Assembly (NCBI GenBank): GCA_022414725.1
Contig: CM039462.1
Span: 125,640,887 to 125,704,886, forward strand
DNA: 64,000 nt
Direction: 5' to 3'
From: Microglena sp. YARC
Taxonomy: Eukaryota > Chlorophyta > Chlorophyceae > Chlamydomonadales > Chlamydomonadaceae
The notes below the pieces were generated by a model. That model saw only the letters and a program-made list of their open reading frames with translations. It ran no database searches and was not told the origin of the DNA. The translations under genes and the position numbers were made by a program. Every line of letters starts with the position of its first letter. Position 1 is the first letter of the stretch. Of the stretch, positions 22,606 to 32,599 are shown piece by piece.

Positions 22606-22690
22606 AGTGTGCAGCTGCAAGCAGTCAGGGCTGGAGCAGACTATGGAGGGGGGGTCGTCTTGGTTGACCCGTTGGAAGCGTCCTCGTACA
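22606..22690 (-). mobile_element. LINE family A, copy A3, segment 2
   Basis: Minus-strand continuation of A3 across the A4 insertion (reverse complement of the stretch at about 33083-33165). It stops at CCTCGTACA (22690), where LINE B begins, and resumes at 24993. Confidence 0.85.
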
Positions 22691-22699
22691 GGTCCAAAG

Positions 22700-23690
22700 G
22701 CAGTGTGTATGACAAGGACAACTATCGAGGTCTTGCGGTGAGCAACTCCATAGGAAAGATCTTCTCCCTTTGCATGCTACGTAGACTAGATGATTGGTCA
22801 GAAGAATTCAACCTCAGAGCCGCTGGCCAATATGGATTTAGAAGTGGTAGGGTACTGCAGATGCATCATTCATTTCTTAACCATATTGTAGATAAATATA
22901 TAGAAAAGAAAAAAAACCACTCTTTGTGGCTTTTGTTGATTTCAAGAAGGCTTATGATTGGGTCAACAGAGACTTGCTATGGGATTGCTTAGCAAGGCTA
23001 GGAGTCAAGGACCCCTATCTCAGTATTCTGAAGTCCATGTATAATCATGTTGTTTTCCAAGTTTCGCCTACATGGGACATTGGATCCTCCTTTCCATCCC
23101 TTGTAGGAGTTAAACAAGGAGACCCCTATCCCCACTCCTATTCGGTCTGTTCATTGATAGAATTGAATCGTTCCTCCAATCCAAGCTCCCAAATGTAGGG
23201 GCTGAGCTTAGGGGAAAGATTCTGCAACTGTTACTTTATGCTGATGACCTAGCTATAATGGCAGAATCCCCGGCAGATATGCAAGCGATGCTTGACTGCC
23301 TGAGAGATTTCTGCGAGGCTACTAAGATGGCTGTGAATATAAAGAAAACTGAGATTGTCGTTTTCAACAAACAATTCTGTGATGAGGCCCGCATGGATCC
23401 TGATTACAAATTTGTCTATGATGGAGCACAACTTTCTACAAAGTTATCTTTTATCTACTTGGGATCCCTCTTTGTGGATGGTGACTCAAGCAATCGTGCA
23501 AAAGCTGCTTTTTTCTAGGATGCTCACTAAGGCCCAAAAGGCACACCACATGCTTCGTAGGCGATGCCATACTATGGAGATATACAATATTGATATTCTC
23601 ACCCACCTGTTTGATTCTCTTGTACAACCTATCCTGAATTTTGGCTGTGAGGTGTGGGCTCCTTTCTATTCTGAACAACACACTTATCTC
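22700..23690 (+). pseudogene. LINE B reverse transcriptase
   Basis: The polymerase that would copy the element RNA at the nicked target. Visible motifs in order: RGLAVSNSIGKIFSLCMLRR and GQYGFRSGR (RT blocks 2-3, about 22730-22850); FVDFKKAYDWVNRDLLWD (block with the first catalytic Asp, about 22927); GVKQGDP (about 23107); then LLLYADDLAIMAES, with the catalytic YADD box at 23236-23247. The KTEIVVFN thumb-side motif is near 23346. Frameshifts at about 22910, 23130-23200 and 23515 break the gene. No endonuclease domain is present because the copy is 5'-truncated. Confidence 0.92.
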
Positions 23691-24560
23691 AAATGACCAT
23701 GCTTGTGAGAAATGGCATAGAGGTATACTTAAACAAATGTTGGGTGTTTGCCAATCTACTACATCTAATATTATCATGGAAGAGCTGGGTAGAACCCCGT
23801 TGTGTTTTGCTTGGCTTAAACAAGCTTTGCGCTTCTGGAACAAGACCATACATAAAGAACCTGAGGATCTCATTAGAATGGCTCTTGAGGAATCTTTTGA
23901 CTCCAACACTGGCTGGGTTCATGACTTGCGTTGTGCTCTCCACAAGCTAGGATCCAGTAAAAAACATCAACATTTTGGAGGCTGTCGATGTCGAAGGTAT
24001 TTATGTCTGAAGTTTTTGAGTCATGGAGGTTTAAGTACCCAAGTGACACCAATGCAGTTAGAGACATCCCTGATGAGAGAAGGGTTGGCTTTAAAACGCC
24101 TCCGATACCAAAAATGGTTCGCAGCCAACAGCAATGATGAGAATGGCTTGATTCCCTTTACATCCGCCTTACATAAGCAGGATCAGATTCGTTCTACTAG
24201 CACAGTTTAGAATGGGTTCCCATTGGCTGAACACAGAAAGAATGAGGGTGGTGGATAGAGCACACATCCCTCGCTCAATGAGACACTGTCAAATGTGTGG
24301 GTTCCAAAAAACTGAGAATGAAATGCATATGTTTGAGTGCCCTTTTTATAATGATATTCGCCTCCGCTACCAGAATCTGTTTACAGATATTTATAGGCAT
24401 GTCCATGAGGATACCGACTTAACCGTATGGAATGTGGAATTCTGCGATTCCACATTCAGAACCTTTATGAATGGAAATGGCACTAAGTCTCTTTTTGGAG
24501 CAACCTAGCCGACTATCTTTCTACTTGTAGAAGAGCAAGACAGGAAGCCCTGGACTGCTT
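23690..24560 (+). pseudogene. LINE B C-terminal region with Cys/His motif
   Basis: Two open pieces. The first has GILKQMLGVCQSTTSNIIM and ELGRTPL (about 23720-23800). The second has a zinc-knuckle-like motif C-x2-C-x9-H-x3-C (CQMCGF...HMFEC) at about 24287-24345, typical of non-LTR RT C-termini, where it contributes to template RNA or target binding. A stop near 24208 separates the pieces. Confidence 0.85.
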
Positions 24561-24855
24561 AGTGGCACCGTAATTTATTATCCCTTTTTTTTCTTCTTGA
24601 GACTTCTCATTTGTTAGCTTCTTACCTCCGCCACTGTAAGTGGTTGAGATCTGGGTCCTGCTCTAAGGGGTTTAATACCTACGCCACCAAAACGGTGGTT
24701 GGGAGTTTGGTTTGTTTGTCCTCGACACACCCCTGATGTAATGGGGTTTTTTGCTTTATGGGTGCTTTTTCTTTTTGTTTAAAGCACAGAGTCTCATACA
24801 CCCTCGCGGTGTCAAGTAGACTTTAACATGTAATGTAATGTAATGTAATGTAAAG

Positions 24856-24990
24856 GTGGTGTCCGTCCCTTAGCTGTCCCTTAGCCGTTCTTGTCTTTTT
24901 CTTTGGTCTTTTCTCCTTGGTCACAAAGGGCTAGGTTTTATTAGTTGCGCCTTTTCCTGGTTCCCCCCTTTGTAAAAAAAAAAAAAAAAG
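24856..24990 (+). mobile_element. Short LINE A 3' tail, copy A5
   Basis: About 117 bases of the family A 3' end (from GGTGTCCGTCCC to CCCCCCTTTGT) followed by 16 A. It lies directly after the LINE B tail, and LINE A3 sequence resumes after it at 24993. No clear target duplication is visible (at most a shared CA or GGT). Confidence 0.85.
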
Positions 24991-24992
24991 GT

Positions 24993-25515
24993 CATGAGCA
25001 AGGAACGCATTGCAGCCCAGGGTGCCATTAAGCAAGCTCCGGCAAGTGATGGTATAAGGACGGTGGACAGTCTTGTCAGCGAGGCGTACCCACACCTGCG
25101 AAAAGCCTGCACGTAGAGGGAGGGAGACTTGAGGTTCGTCTTGTCTTTGAGCAGTTCTCTCTGCTGGGCCTGGACGGGAGGGGCGGACACGTTGTAAGTC
25201 CACCCAAGTGTTCTGTGGGAGGTCTTCAGGGGAGGGGACTGGAATAGGGGTGACAACGAGCGCTTTTTCTGTTGCTGAGGCAATCCATCGGGATTCAAGA
25301 CTACGGAGGCCTCGCAGGTCAGGGTTAGTGCTAGGGTGAGTGTCCAAGGTGGAGGGGGGTAGAATGCTCCACAGCCTGAGCCAAGCAGCACGTTCCTCGG
25401 TATAACCTGGCACAAAATGGTGGGAACTGGGGCTTTGTTGCATGATATGTTGGTGAAGAAGGGCCTGCCGTGCTTGGCGCACAGAGAGTTCAAGAAGGTT
25501 CACCTCAGTATCATC
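24993..25515 (-). mobile_element. LINE family A, copy A3, segment 3 (ORF2 C-terminal region)
   Basis: Minus-strand frames read SVRQARQALLHQHIMQQ, then HFVPGYTEERAAWLRLWSIL, then RSLESRWIASATEKALVV, DKTVHRPYTITCRSLL and so on, in two overlapping frames. It matches the plus-strand fragment at 32549-33065 but retains sequence that the other copy lost to an insertion at about 32600. The match ends at the ATG of the ORF1-like region (25516). Confidence 0.85.
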
Positions 25516-25689
25516 ATGGAGGTGGAGACCCAGATAGATCTAGCCGCAGCTGCAGCACCAGAAGCAGCACACTCTCAAGCAACTTCTTCAGCATCAGCTC
25601 CTTCTCACGCTTCTGTACCAGCATCTGCCCATCAAGAGCAACAACCACCATTAGATTCACAACTAACATCAGTTGCACCTTCCACTCCA

Positions 25690-26070
25690 AGATCTGTTTC
25701 GGCTTCAGCAGTACCAACATCAGCAGCCTCAGCCTCAGCCTCAGCCTCAGCCTCAGCCTCAGCCACAGCCTCAGCCACAGCCTCAGCCTCAGCGTCAACA
25801 TCAACATCAGCATCAGTATCAGCTCTAGCATCAGCTCCAGCTCTCTCAGCCTCGGCATCAGCAGCCTCAGCCTTAGCCTCAGTCTCAGCCTCAGAGTCAG
25901 CATCAACATTAGCATCTGTATTAGTTCTAGCATCAGCTCCAGCTCCCTCAGCCTCAGCATCAGCATCAGACCAAGCAACACTAGCATTAGCATCAGCATC
26001 ATCCACAGTGCTATCACCATCAGCACCCTCAGCGACCTCAGCACCAGCATCAGGATCAGCATCAGCATCA
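25690..26070 (+). repeat. GCCTCA/GCATCA hexanucleotide repeat in the ORF1-like gene
   Basis: Codes for Ser-Ala dipeptides. An internal duplication of about 120 bases is visible: the segment with CTAGCATCAGCTCCAGCTC occurs near 25826 and again near 25929. Confidence 0.85.
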
Positions 26071-26074
26071 GCTC

Positions 26075-26107
26075 TTTTATCAGTAGCGCCTTTTCCTGGT
26101 TCCCCCC

Positions 26108-26141
<34 letters not shown>
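26075..26141 (+). mobile_element. 67-base LINE A 3' tail (A7) with target-site duplication AGCTC
   Basis: AGCTC at 26070-26074 and again at 26142-26146 flank TTTTATCAG, the GCGCCTTTTCCTGG box, CCCCCCTTTGT and about 29 A. Insert plus duplication is 72 bases, exactly 24 codons, so the host reading frame stays open through the poly(A), which is read as Lys codons. Confidence 0.92.
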
Positions 26142-26145
<4 letters not shown>

Positions 26146-26978
26146 CAACCTCCCTCAGCAGCATCAACCTCAGCTCCAGCAACAGCATCAGCATCAGTAG
26201 CTAAAGGCTCAAAAAACAAAACAAAAAAATTGACTCCATTACAAAACCAAGCTGCACTAGCACCGGCACCTGCAGTAGGAGCCTTGGTTCAGCCACCAAC
26301 GACAGCAACATCGGTCTGGGCTTTAGCACCCGCTGCATTGGCTACAGTATCAGCATCACTTGCTTTAACACCTGCACTGGCTTACACAGCTTTGCCACCG
26401 GTAGAGGAATCGGATCTTCCTACAACAGCAGATGTTTTGACACCACCAGTAGCAGACTCAGTGTTGACACCCACAGCAACAGCTTTGGTACCCACACAAT
26501 CTCCTATAGCATCCTTTCCCCCCTCTCCGCTCCCCTCTAACTCTGCACTAGCAGAGTCTCCATCTTCCCCTGTCCAAGATTCCTTCCTCTCCATCGCTCC
26601 CCCCTTATCCTCATCCCCCTCTCCAGCCCCCTTTACCTCATCTCATCCAGAGTCTCCCTCTACCCCAGCTCAAGTCCCTCCTATCTCCGCCGCCCCTTCC
26701 CCTCGCAGACCCATCGCTCCCAACCCCCTACCCATCTCTGATGCAGCAGCTGCTGCTGGTGCTGCCGCCATCTCAAGGCAAACCAGACTCCTCCTGCCCA
26801 TCCCTGTCCCCTTCCTTTTCACCTCCCTCCCTCTCCTGTCCCTCCCTCTTCCTCCAGCCCACTGGCCACCCGACGTCCCTCCCACACCCCTTCCTTACCT
26901 CTCTCCGCCATCACCCACCACCCTCCAGCCACCAGCGATCTGGACTCTCTATCAAACACCCAGCATGATCCGCTTTGC

Positions 26979-27101
26979 TGCCCCATTTGTCTCAACCCCT
27001 TTGGGACCGAGCCCCCTTATTGGACACCTTGTGCGCACTCCTTCCACTTCACATGCATCACGACTTGGTTCACTATAGGACACTCCTCGTGTCCCAGCTG
27101 C
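26979..27101 (+). other. RING-H2 finger coding segment
   Basis: The frame starting at 26979 gives CPIC, 13 residues, CAHSFHFTC, 13 residues, then CPSC. The ligands C-x2-C, C-x-H, x2-H, x2-C and C-x2-C have full RING-H2 (C3H2C3) spacing, and the Pro before the last pair is conserved in RING fingers. All eight ligands are present in this copy. Confidence 0.85.
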
Positions 27102-27475
27102 AGGGGCGACTGCAGCCCAGCCCCCCTTCGATTTGGCATCCAAACCTAATATTGATAGTGACAGCGATGACAACGAAGAGTTCTCCGAACCCTTTTATAT
27201 CCCTCTCATCCCCTCCCCTTCTTCTCTTCCTCCCCCTCCATCCCCACGCGAGGACTTGGCCCCCTGCTCCTCCCTACTCCTCCCTCTCCTTCATCTATCC
27301 CCTCGCTTTCTTCTTCCAGCCTGGGCATCCACTCGGCCCTTGGAGCATACACCCCCCCAGATCCCACCTCCCCCGTCCCTGCTCCTTCTCCCCTTCTCTT
27401 AACTCCTCCTGCCACCCCCCCTTCCACTTCACGTGCTGACAACGCACGTTGGTGGCGCTCAGCCCCTCCCCCTCT

Positions 27476-27521
27476 ATGTTATGGCCCCCCCCTTCATAGG
27501 TATTTTTTCTTAGTAGTCCGA
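27476..27521 (+). mobile_element. 46-base fragment of the LINE A 3' UTR
   Basis: TATGTTATGGCCCCCC followed by TTCATAGGTATTTTTTC and TTAGTAGTCC matches LINE A1 at about 18494-18537 with a few differences. It directly follows the ORF1-like region and is the best sequence link between that gene and LINE A. Confidence 0.75.
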
Positions 27522-27649
27522 GCACCACCCCCACCTCCAAGCAACACTGTTTCTCCCCAACCAATAAAACACCACTGTAATCTCCAAGAGCAACACAGAA
27601 AAAGAAGGAAAGGCATGCACCCGAAGGTCTTGCTGATCTAAGATTAAAA

Positions 27650-28395
27650 CACTGCAGGGCATCACTCCTGTAACAGGCCAGTGCATCAGGGCATCACTCC
27701 TTTAGCAAACCAGCACATACTCTCAGCAGCCTAGTAACATGTCGCTAGGTCACCCATGCAGATCAGCAAGCTCTGCAAAGACGACCAGAGCGCGGCATGC
27801 AACAAAAAACAGGACAGGGCCAAAGCTAACACTAACAAGGTAACAAAAAAAAAAATCGAAAGAAGCAAATCAAACTCCTTAGAAAACGTCCTGGACGGTG
27901 AAAGGGTAGAACCCCCACAAGATCAACTGACCAGCAAGGAAAAACCTTAAAGGCGCACTAAAGCAGCTAGCAAATAAACCGGTAGCCTGTGCATCAGGGC
28001 ATCACTCCATTAGCATGTCAGCGCAGTCTATCAGCAGCCTAGTATCAAGCCACTAGGTCGCCGATGCAAATCAGCAAGCTCTGCAAAGACAACCAAACGC
28101 GGCATGTCTACGGTTTAAAGGTAGCGGTAACAAGGTAACAAAAACTATGTAGCTCCTAAGTAAGCCTCCTGAACCTGCAGACGCAAGATACAACACGGTA
28201 CAGGGCATCACTCCTATAACAGTCCAGTGCATCAGGGCATCACTCCATCAGCAGACCGGCGTGCCAGCTCAGCTGTCAAGTAGCATGCCACTTCTTCTCC
28301 AATGCAGACCAGCAAGCTCTGTAAGGAAGAAGACCAAAGCAGGGCATGCTACTGATAAACAGGTCCGGGAAAAAGCAAACAAAAACAGTCTTCAG
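27650..28395 (+). repeat. Three diverged tandem repeats of about 240-300 bp
   Basis: Each copy contains CAGGGCATCACTCC, then an AGCAGCCTAGTA-type stretch and CAGCAAGCTCTGCAAAGA (about 27686, 27989 and 28229 as anchor points). CAGGGCATCACTCC is itself doubled in the first and third copies. No coding potential is supported. Confidence 0.75.
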
Positions 28396-28648
28396 GGCAG
28401 GAGCAGCAGATCCACCCCCAAAAACTACTATCCAGCCCTCTTGGGCAGCAAAATGCTAAGACAAACTGTATCGCTATGGTTTCCAACCAATGTCACACTC
28501 CAGGATCGGCAAGTCTCTAATTAGAGAACAAGAAGATGCTGACCAATGCAGACCTTCAAAAGAAGACCTGCTGACTGAGAATTCAAGAAAGAGGGAATGA
28601 GTCTCATCAGCACAACACCTGTCTAAGGTAAAAAAACACTGAAAAATC
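28396..28648. other. Unassigned sequence before the satellite array
   Basis: No feature recognised. The satellite starts abruptly at 28649 after TGAAAAATC. Confidence 0.5.
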
Positions 28649-31388
28649 GGGGTCGGGTGGTCCCAAATTAACTTGAAGAGAATAGCCTGCCCCCCTCCAG
28701 TAGGCTGACCTCTTATGCTGACCTCTGGAGGGGGCAGAGTAGCGGATTAGACCGCATGAGCGTCTGTAACACTCAAATGGGGCACTGAGCAGCTCCCATA
28801 GCCGCGAAATTGCAGTCGCTCCAGCCGAATTGGCCGAAGCAGCTTCGCAGCAAAGTTAAAAGGCGGCCGGAGAGCAGACATTGCTAGGGCGAAAAAAGGA
28901 CCTCCAGCTCCAATTGTCGCCTTAAAGCTTCGTCTACTAGGTATCTCAGCAGCTGACATGAAGGAGCAGGGATGAGAGGGAGGAGTTGGAGGATTCTGAG
29001 AGGAAGGAGGAAGTGGGTGGGGCTCGGAAGAAGGAAATCAGGAGAGAGCTGCTTCTGAAGTACTAAGGATGGGGGTCGGGTGGTCCCAAATTAACTTGAA
29101 GAGAATAGCCTGCCCCCCTCCAGTAGGCTGACCTCTTATGCTGACCTCTGGAGGGGCAGAGTAGCGGATTAGACCGCATGAGCGTCTGTAACACTCAAAT
29201 GGGGCACTCAGCAGCTCCCATAGCCGCGAAATTGCAGTCGCTCCAGCCGAATTGGCCGAAGCAGCTTCGCAGCAAAGTTAGAAGGCGGCCGGAGAGCAGA
29301 CATTGCTAGGGCGAAAAAAGGACCTCCAGCTCCAATTGTCGCCTTAAAGCTTCGTCTACTAGGTATCTCAGCAGCTGACATGAAGGAGCAGGGATGAGAG
29401 GGAGGAGATGGAGGATTCTGAGAGGAAGGAGGAAGTGGGTGGGGCTCGGAAGAAGGGAATCAGGAGAGAGCTGCTTCTGAAGTACTAAGGATGGGGGTCG
29501 GGTGGTCCCAAATTAACTTGAAGAGAATAGCCTGCGCCCCTCCAGTAGGCTGACCTCTTATGCTGACCTCTTATGGAGGGGCAGAGTAGCGGATTAGACC
29601 GCATGAGCGTCTGTAACACTCAAATGGGGCCACTGAGCAGCTCCCATAGCCGCGAAATTGCAGTCGCTCCAGCCGAAATTGGCCGAAGCAGCTTCGCAGC
29701 AAAGTTAGAAGGCGGCCGGAGAGCAGACATTGCTAGGGCGAAAAAAAGGACCTCCAGCTCCAATTGTCGCCTTAAAGCTTCGTCTACTAGGTATCTCAGC
29801 AGCTGACATGAAGGAGCTGGAGGAGATGGAGGATTCTGAGAGGAAGGAGGAAGTGGGTGGGGCTCGGAAGAAGGGAATCAGGAGAGAGCTGCTTCTGAAG
29901 TACTAAGGATGGGGGTCGGGTGGTTCCAAATTAACTTGAAGAGAAATAGCCTGCCCCCCTCCAGTAGCTGGCTGACCTCTGAGTAGCGGATTAATGAGCG
30001 CTGAATGGGGCAACTGAGCAGCTCCGCAGTCGGCAAAGTTATAAGGCGCCGGAGAGCAGACATTCCAGGAGGAGATGGAGGATTCTGAGAGGAAGGAGGA
30101 GTGGTGGGGCTCGGAAGAAGGAATCAGGAGGAAGAAGCTGCTTCTGAAGTACTAAGGTGGGGGTCGGGTGGTCCCAAATTAACTTGAAGAGAATAGCCTG
30201 CCCCCTCCAGTAGGCTGACCTCTTATGCTGACCTCTGGAGGGGGCAGAGTAGCGGATTAGACCGCATGAGCGTCTGTAACACTCAAATGGGGCACTGAGC
30301 AGCTCCCATAGCCGCGAAATTGCAGTCGCTCCGGCCGAATTGGCCGAAGCAGCTTCGCCAGCAAAGTTAGAAGGCGGCCGAGAGCAGACATTGCTAGGGC
30401 GAAAAAAAGGACCTCCAGCTCCAATTGTCGCCTTAAAGCTTCGTCTACTAGGTATCTCAGCGGCTGACATGAAGGAGCAGGGAATGAGAGGGGGAGGAGA
30501 TGCGAGGATTCTGAGAGGAAGGAGGAAGGGGTGGGGCTCGGAAGAAGGGAATCAGGAGAGAGCTGCCTTCTGAAGTACTAAGGATGGGGGTCGGGTGGTC
30601 CCAAATTAACTTGAAGAGAATAGCCTGCCCCCCTCCAGTAGGCTGACCTCTTATGCTGACCTCTGGAGGGGGCAGAGTAGCGGATTAGACCGCATGAGCG
30701 TCTGTAACACTCAAATGGGGCACTGAGCAGCTCCCATAGCCGCGAAATTGCAGTCGCTCCAGCCGAATTGGCCGAAGCAGCTTCGCAGCAAAGTTAAAAG
30801 GCGCGCCGAGAGCAGACATTGCTAGGGCGAAAAAAAAGGACCTCCAGCTCCAATTGTCGCCTTTAAAGCTTCGTCTACTAGGTATCTCAGCAGCTGACAT
30901 GAAGGAGCAGGGATGAGAGGGAGGAGATGGAGGATTCTGAGAGGAAGGAGGAAGTGGGTGGGGCTCGGAAGAAGGGAATCAGGAGAGAGCTGCTTCTGAA
31001 GTACTAAGGATGGGGGTCGGGTGATCCCAAATTAACTTGAAGAGAATAGCCTGCCCCCCTCCAGTAGGCTGACCTCTTATGCTGACCTCTGGAGGGGGCA
31101 GAGTAGCGGATTAGATCGCATGAGCGTCTGTAACACTCAAATGGGGCACTGAGCAGCTCCCATAGCCGCGAAATTGCAGTCGCTCCAGCCGAATTGGCCG
31201 AAGCAGCTTCGCAGCAAAGTTATAAGGCGGCCGGAGAGCAGACATTGCTAGGGCGAAAAAAGGACCTCCAGCTCCAATTGTCGCCTCAAAGCTTCGTCTA
31301 CTAGGTATCTCAGCAGCTGACATGAAGGAGCAGGGATGAGAGGGAGGAGATGGAGGATTCTAAGAGGAAGGAGGAAGTGGGTGGGGTT
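28649..31388 (-). repeat. Satellite array S1 (unit about 424 bp, minus orientation)
   Basis: About seven units, six near full length and one shortened (about 29908-30158). Distances between equivalent points are 422, 428, 430 and 423. Units are mostly 95% or more alike by eye. The array starts with GGGGTCGGGTGGTCCC and ends within a unit at TTCGGAAG, where a LINE A fragment begins. The unit contains a direct GAGGTCAGC repeat separated by ATAA (plus orientation). Open frames such as MSAAEIPSRRSFK recur because the unit recurs; they show no domain. Confidence 0.95.
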
Positions 31389-31399
31389 CGGAAGATGCT

Positions 31400-31983
31400 C
31401 CGGCCCAAGCTGCTGACAGAGAAGACTTCTTTTTCAACTGCGTGCGTCCCAACATTCCCACTGACGGACGCCTCCTTCTCGTTGTTGGTGATTTCAACTG
31501 CATTCTTGACCCCCTCGATGCGGTCTACCCTCCTCACAGACTCAATATTGACCCCATGAGTCGCAAGCAGGGGGCACCTCCCCTTGCAAACATCATGAAT
31601 ACCTACAGCCTACAAGACATCTGGAGGAACACGCACCCGACTGCCAAAGACTTCACACATTGGCTAGGTTTTATCAGTTGCCCCTATTCCTGGTTCCCCC
31701 CTTTGTACAAAAAAAAAAAAAAATTGGAGCATCCCAGCCTCATCGGGCGGTAGGCTTGACCGCTGGCTGGCTTCAGACTCCCTCCTAGCCCTCTTCACAG
31801 CCACTTCCTCCATTCTCCCTACCTCTGGCTTTATCTCTGACCACCGCCCAGTCCACATCAAGCTTATCCAGCCTCCAGGGCCACCCTAGCATTACCCCCT
31901 TTCTGTGGCTGACCTCTCTTCAATGATAGGAGTCAACATAGGACTGGAGTATGCTCGGGACTTTTATAGTGCTGATTCCTCCC
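31400..31983 (+). pseudogene. LINE A apurinic/apyrimidinic-type endonuclease (C-terminal half)
   Basis: The endonuclease nicks target DNA to prime reverse transcription. The frame reads EDFFFNCVRPNIPTDGR, then VVGDFNC (the conserved GDFN motif of the exonuclease/endonuclease/phosphatase fold), DIWRNTHPTAKDFTHW, and after the 59-base insert SIPASSGGRLDRWL and ISDHRPVHIKL (the catalytic SDH motif). Removing the insert and one ATTGG reconnects the frame. The N-terminal part with the first catalytic Asn/Glu is missing because the copy begins at the satellite junction. Confidence 0.9.
31664..31722 (+). mobile_element. 59-base LINE A 3' tail with target-site duplication ATTGG
   Basis: ATTGG at 31659-31663 and 31723-31727 flanks CTAGGTTTTATCAG, the family tail and a poly(A). 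Insert plus duplication is 64 bases, which shifts the endonuclease frame and truncates it. Confidence 0.92.
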
Positions 31984-32088
31984 TTTTTTTTTTTTTTTTA
32001 CAAAGGGGGGAACCAGGAAAAGGCGCAACTGATAAAACCTAGCCCTTTGTGACCAAGGAGAAAAGACCAAAGAAAAAGACAAGAACGG
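31984..32088 (-). mobile_element. Short LINE A 3' tail in minus orientation
   Basis: Poly(T) at 31984-31999 followed by ACAAAGGGGGGAACCAGG and the rest of the reverse-complemented tail to CAAGAACGG. No target duplication is recognised. It separates the endonuclease from the RT. Confidence 0.88.
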
Positions 32089-32551
32089 ACGACTGTATCG
32101 TCCAAACCCTCACATCAACCAGGCTAACCAGGATCTTCTGCTCACATCCCTCCCTCGTCCCCTCCCCCCTAGTTATGCAGCCCTTGCAGAAGGTGTCAAC
32201 GGCGATGGCCTAATCACATCAGAGGAGATGGACCTTGCCATCCGCTCTGCTTCTCGAGGCTCCAGCCCAGGTTATGACGGACTTCCCTTTGAAGTCTACA
32301 ATGCGTTCCATGAAGAACTGTCCCCGATCTTTCAACGGGTTTTCAACTCTGCCTTCCAAGATCAAGTTAACTCGGCCCCCCTAGCACCCCTCCTTCAGGG
32401 AACCATCTGCCTTCTCCACAAGACTGGTCAGCCCCAAGACTCCCTCGCAGGTTACCGTCTTATCACCCTTCTCAATTGCGACCTTAAGCTGATCCTTTTG
32501 ATCATGGCTCACCGGCTGCAACGCCCACTGGAATATCTCATCAAGCCCCAG
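32089..32551 (+). pseudogene. LINE A reverse transcriptase, N-terminal part
   Basis: The frame reads LYRPNPHINQANQDLL, then ITSEEMDLAIRSASRGSSPG with YDGLPFEVYN after it (RT block 1, the SPGxDGxPxEfY motif), LLQGTICLLHKTGQ and LAGYRLITLLNCDLKL (blocks 2-3, the yRPItLLN motif). The sequence then jumps at 32552 to a C-terminal segment, so the catalytic Asp boxes are absent. Family and motif spacing resemble L1-like LINEs. Confidence 0.9.
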
Positions 32552-32599
32552 TTCCCACCATTTTGTGCCAGGTTATACCGAGGAACGTGCTGCTTGGCC

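Larger units (their letters stand above)
22691..24855 (+). mobile_element. LINE family B (5'-truncated, (TAATG)n tail) inserted in copy A3
   Basis: A second, unrelated non-LTR element holding most of an RT domain and the C-terminal region. It ends with five TAATG-type pentanucleotides (about 24826-24853) instead of poly(A). Its two ends abut LINE A3 sequence (left) and the short family A tail A5 (right). The tail type is known from several non-LTR clades such as RTE and CR1. Clade assignment would need a phylogeny. Confidence 0.9.
25516..27402 (+). pseudogene. ORF1-like gene: Ser/Ala/Pro-rich protein with a RING-H2 finger
   Basis: From the ATG at 25516 one frame is open for 520 codons to 27078. 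It has an Ala/Ser-rich N-terminus (IDLAAAAAPEAAHSQ), a long SASA/TASA hexanucleotide-coded region (25700-26070) and a Pro/Ser-rich part. In the next frame (open 26741-27149) the text SDLDSLSNTQHDPL leads into a RING-H2 finger, after which the first frame offers an acidic patch (IDSDSDDNEEFSEP) and a Pro-rich tail to 27402. Two compensating frameshifts are therefore needed. RING fingers usually bind zinc and act in ubiquitin transfer. A link to LINE A is inferred from its location and from 46 bases of the LINE A 3' UTR at 27476. A 67-base LINE A tail is inserted in frame at 26075. It could instead be a retrocopy of a host gene. Confidence 0.6.
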
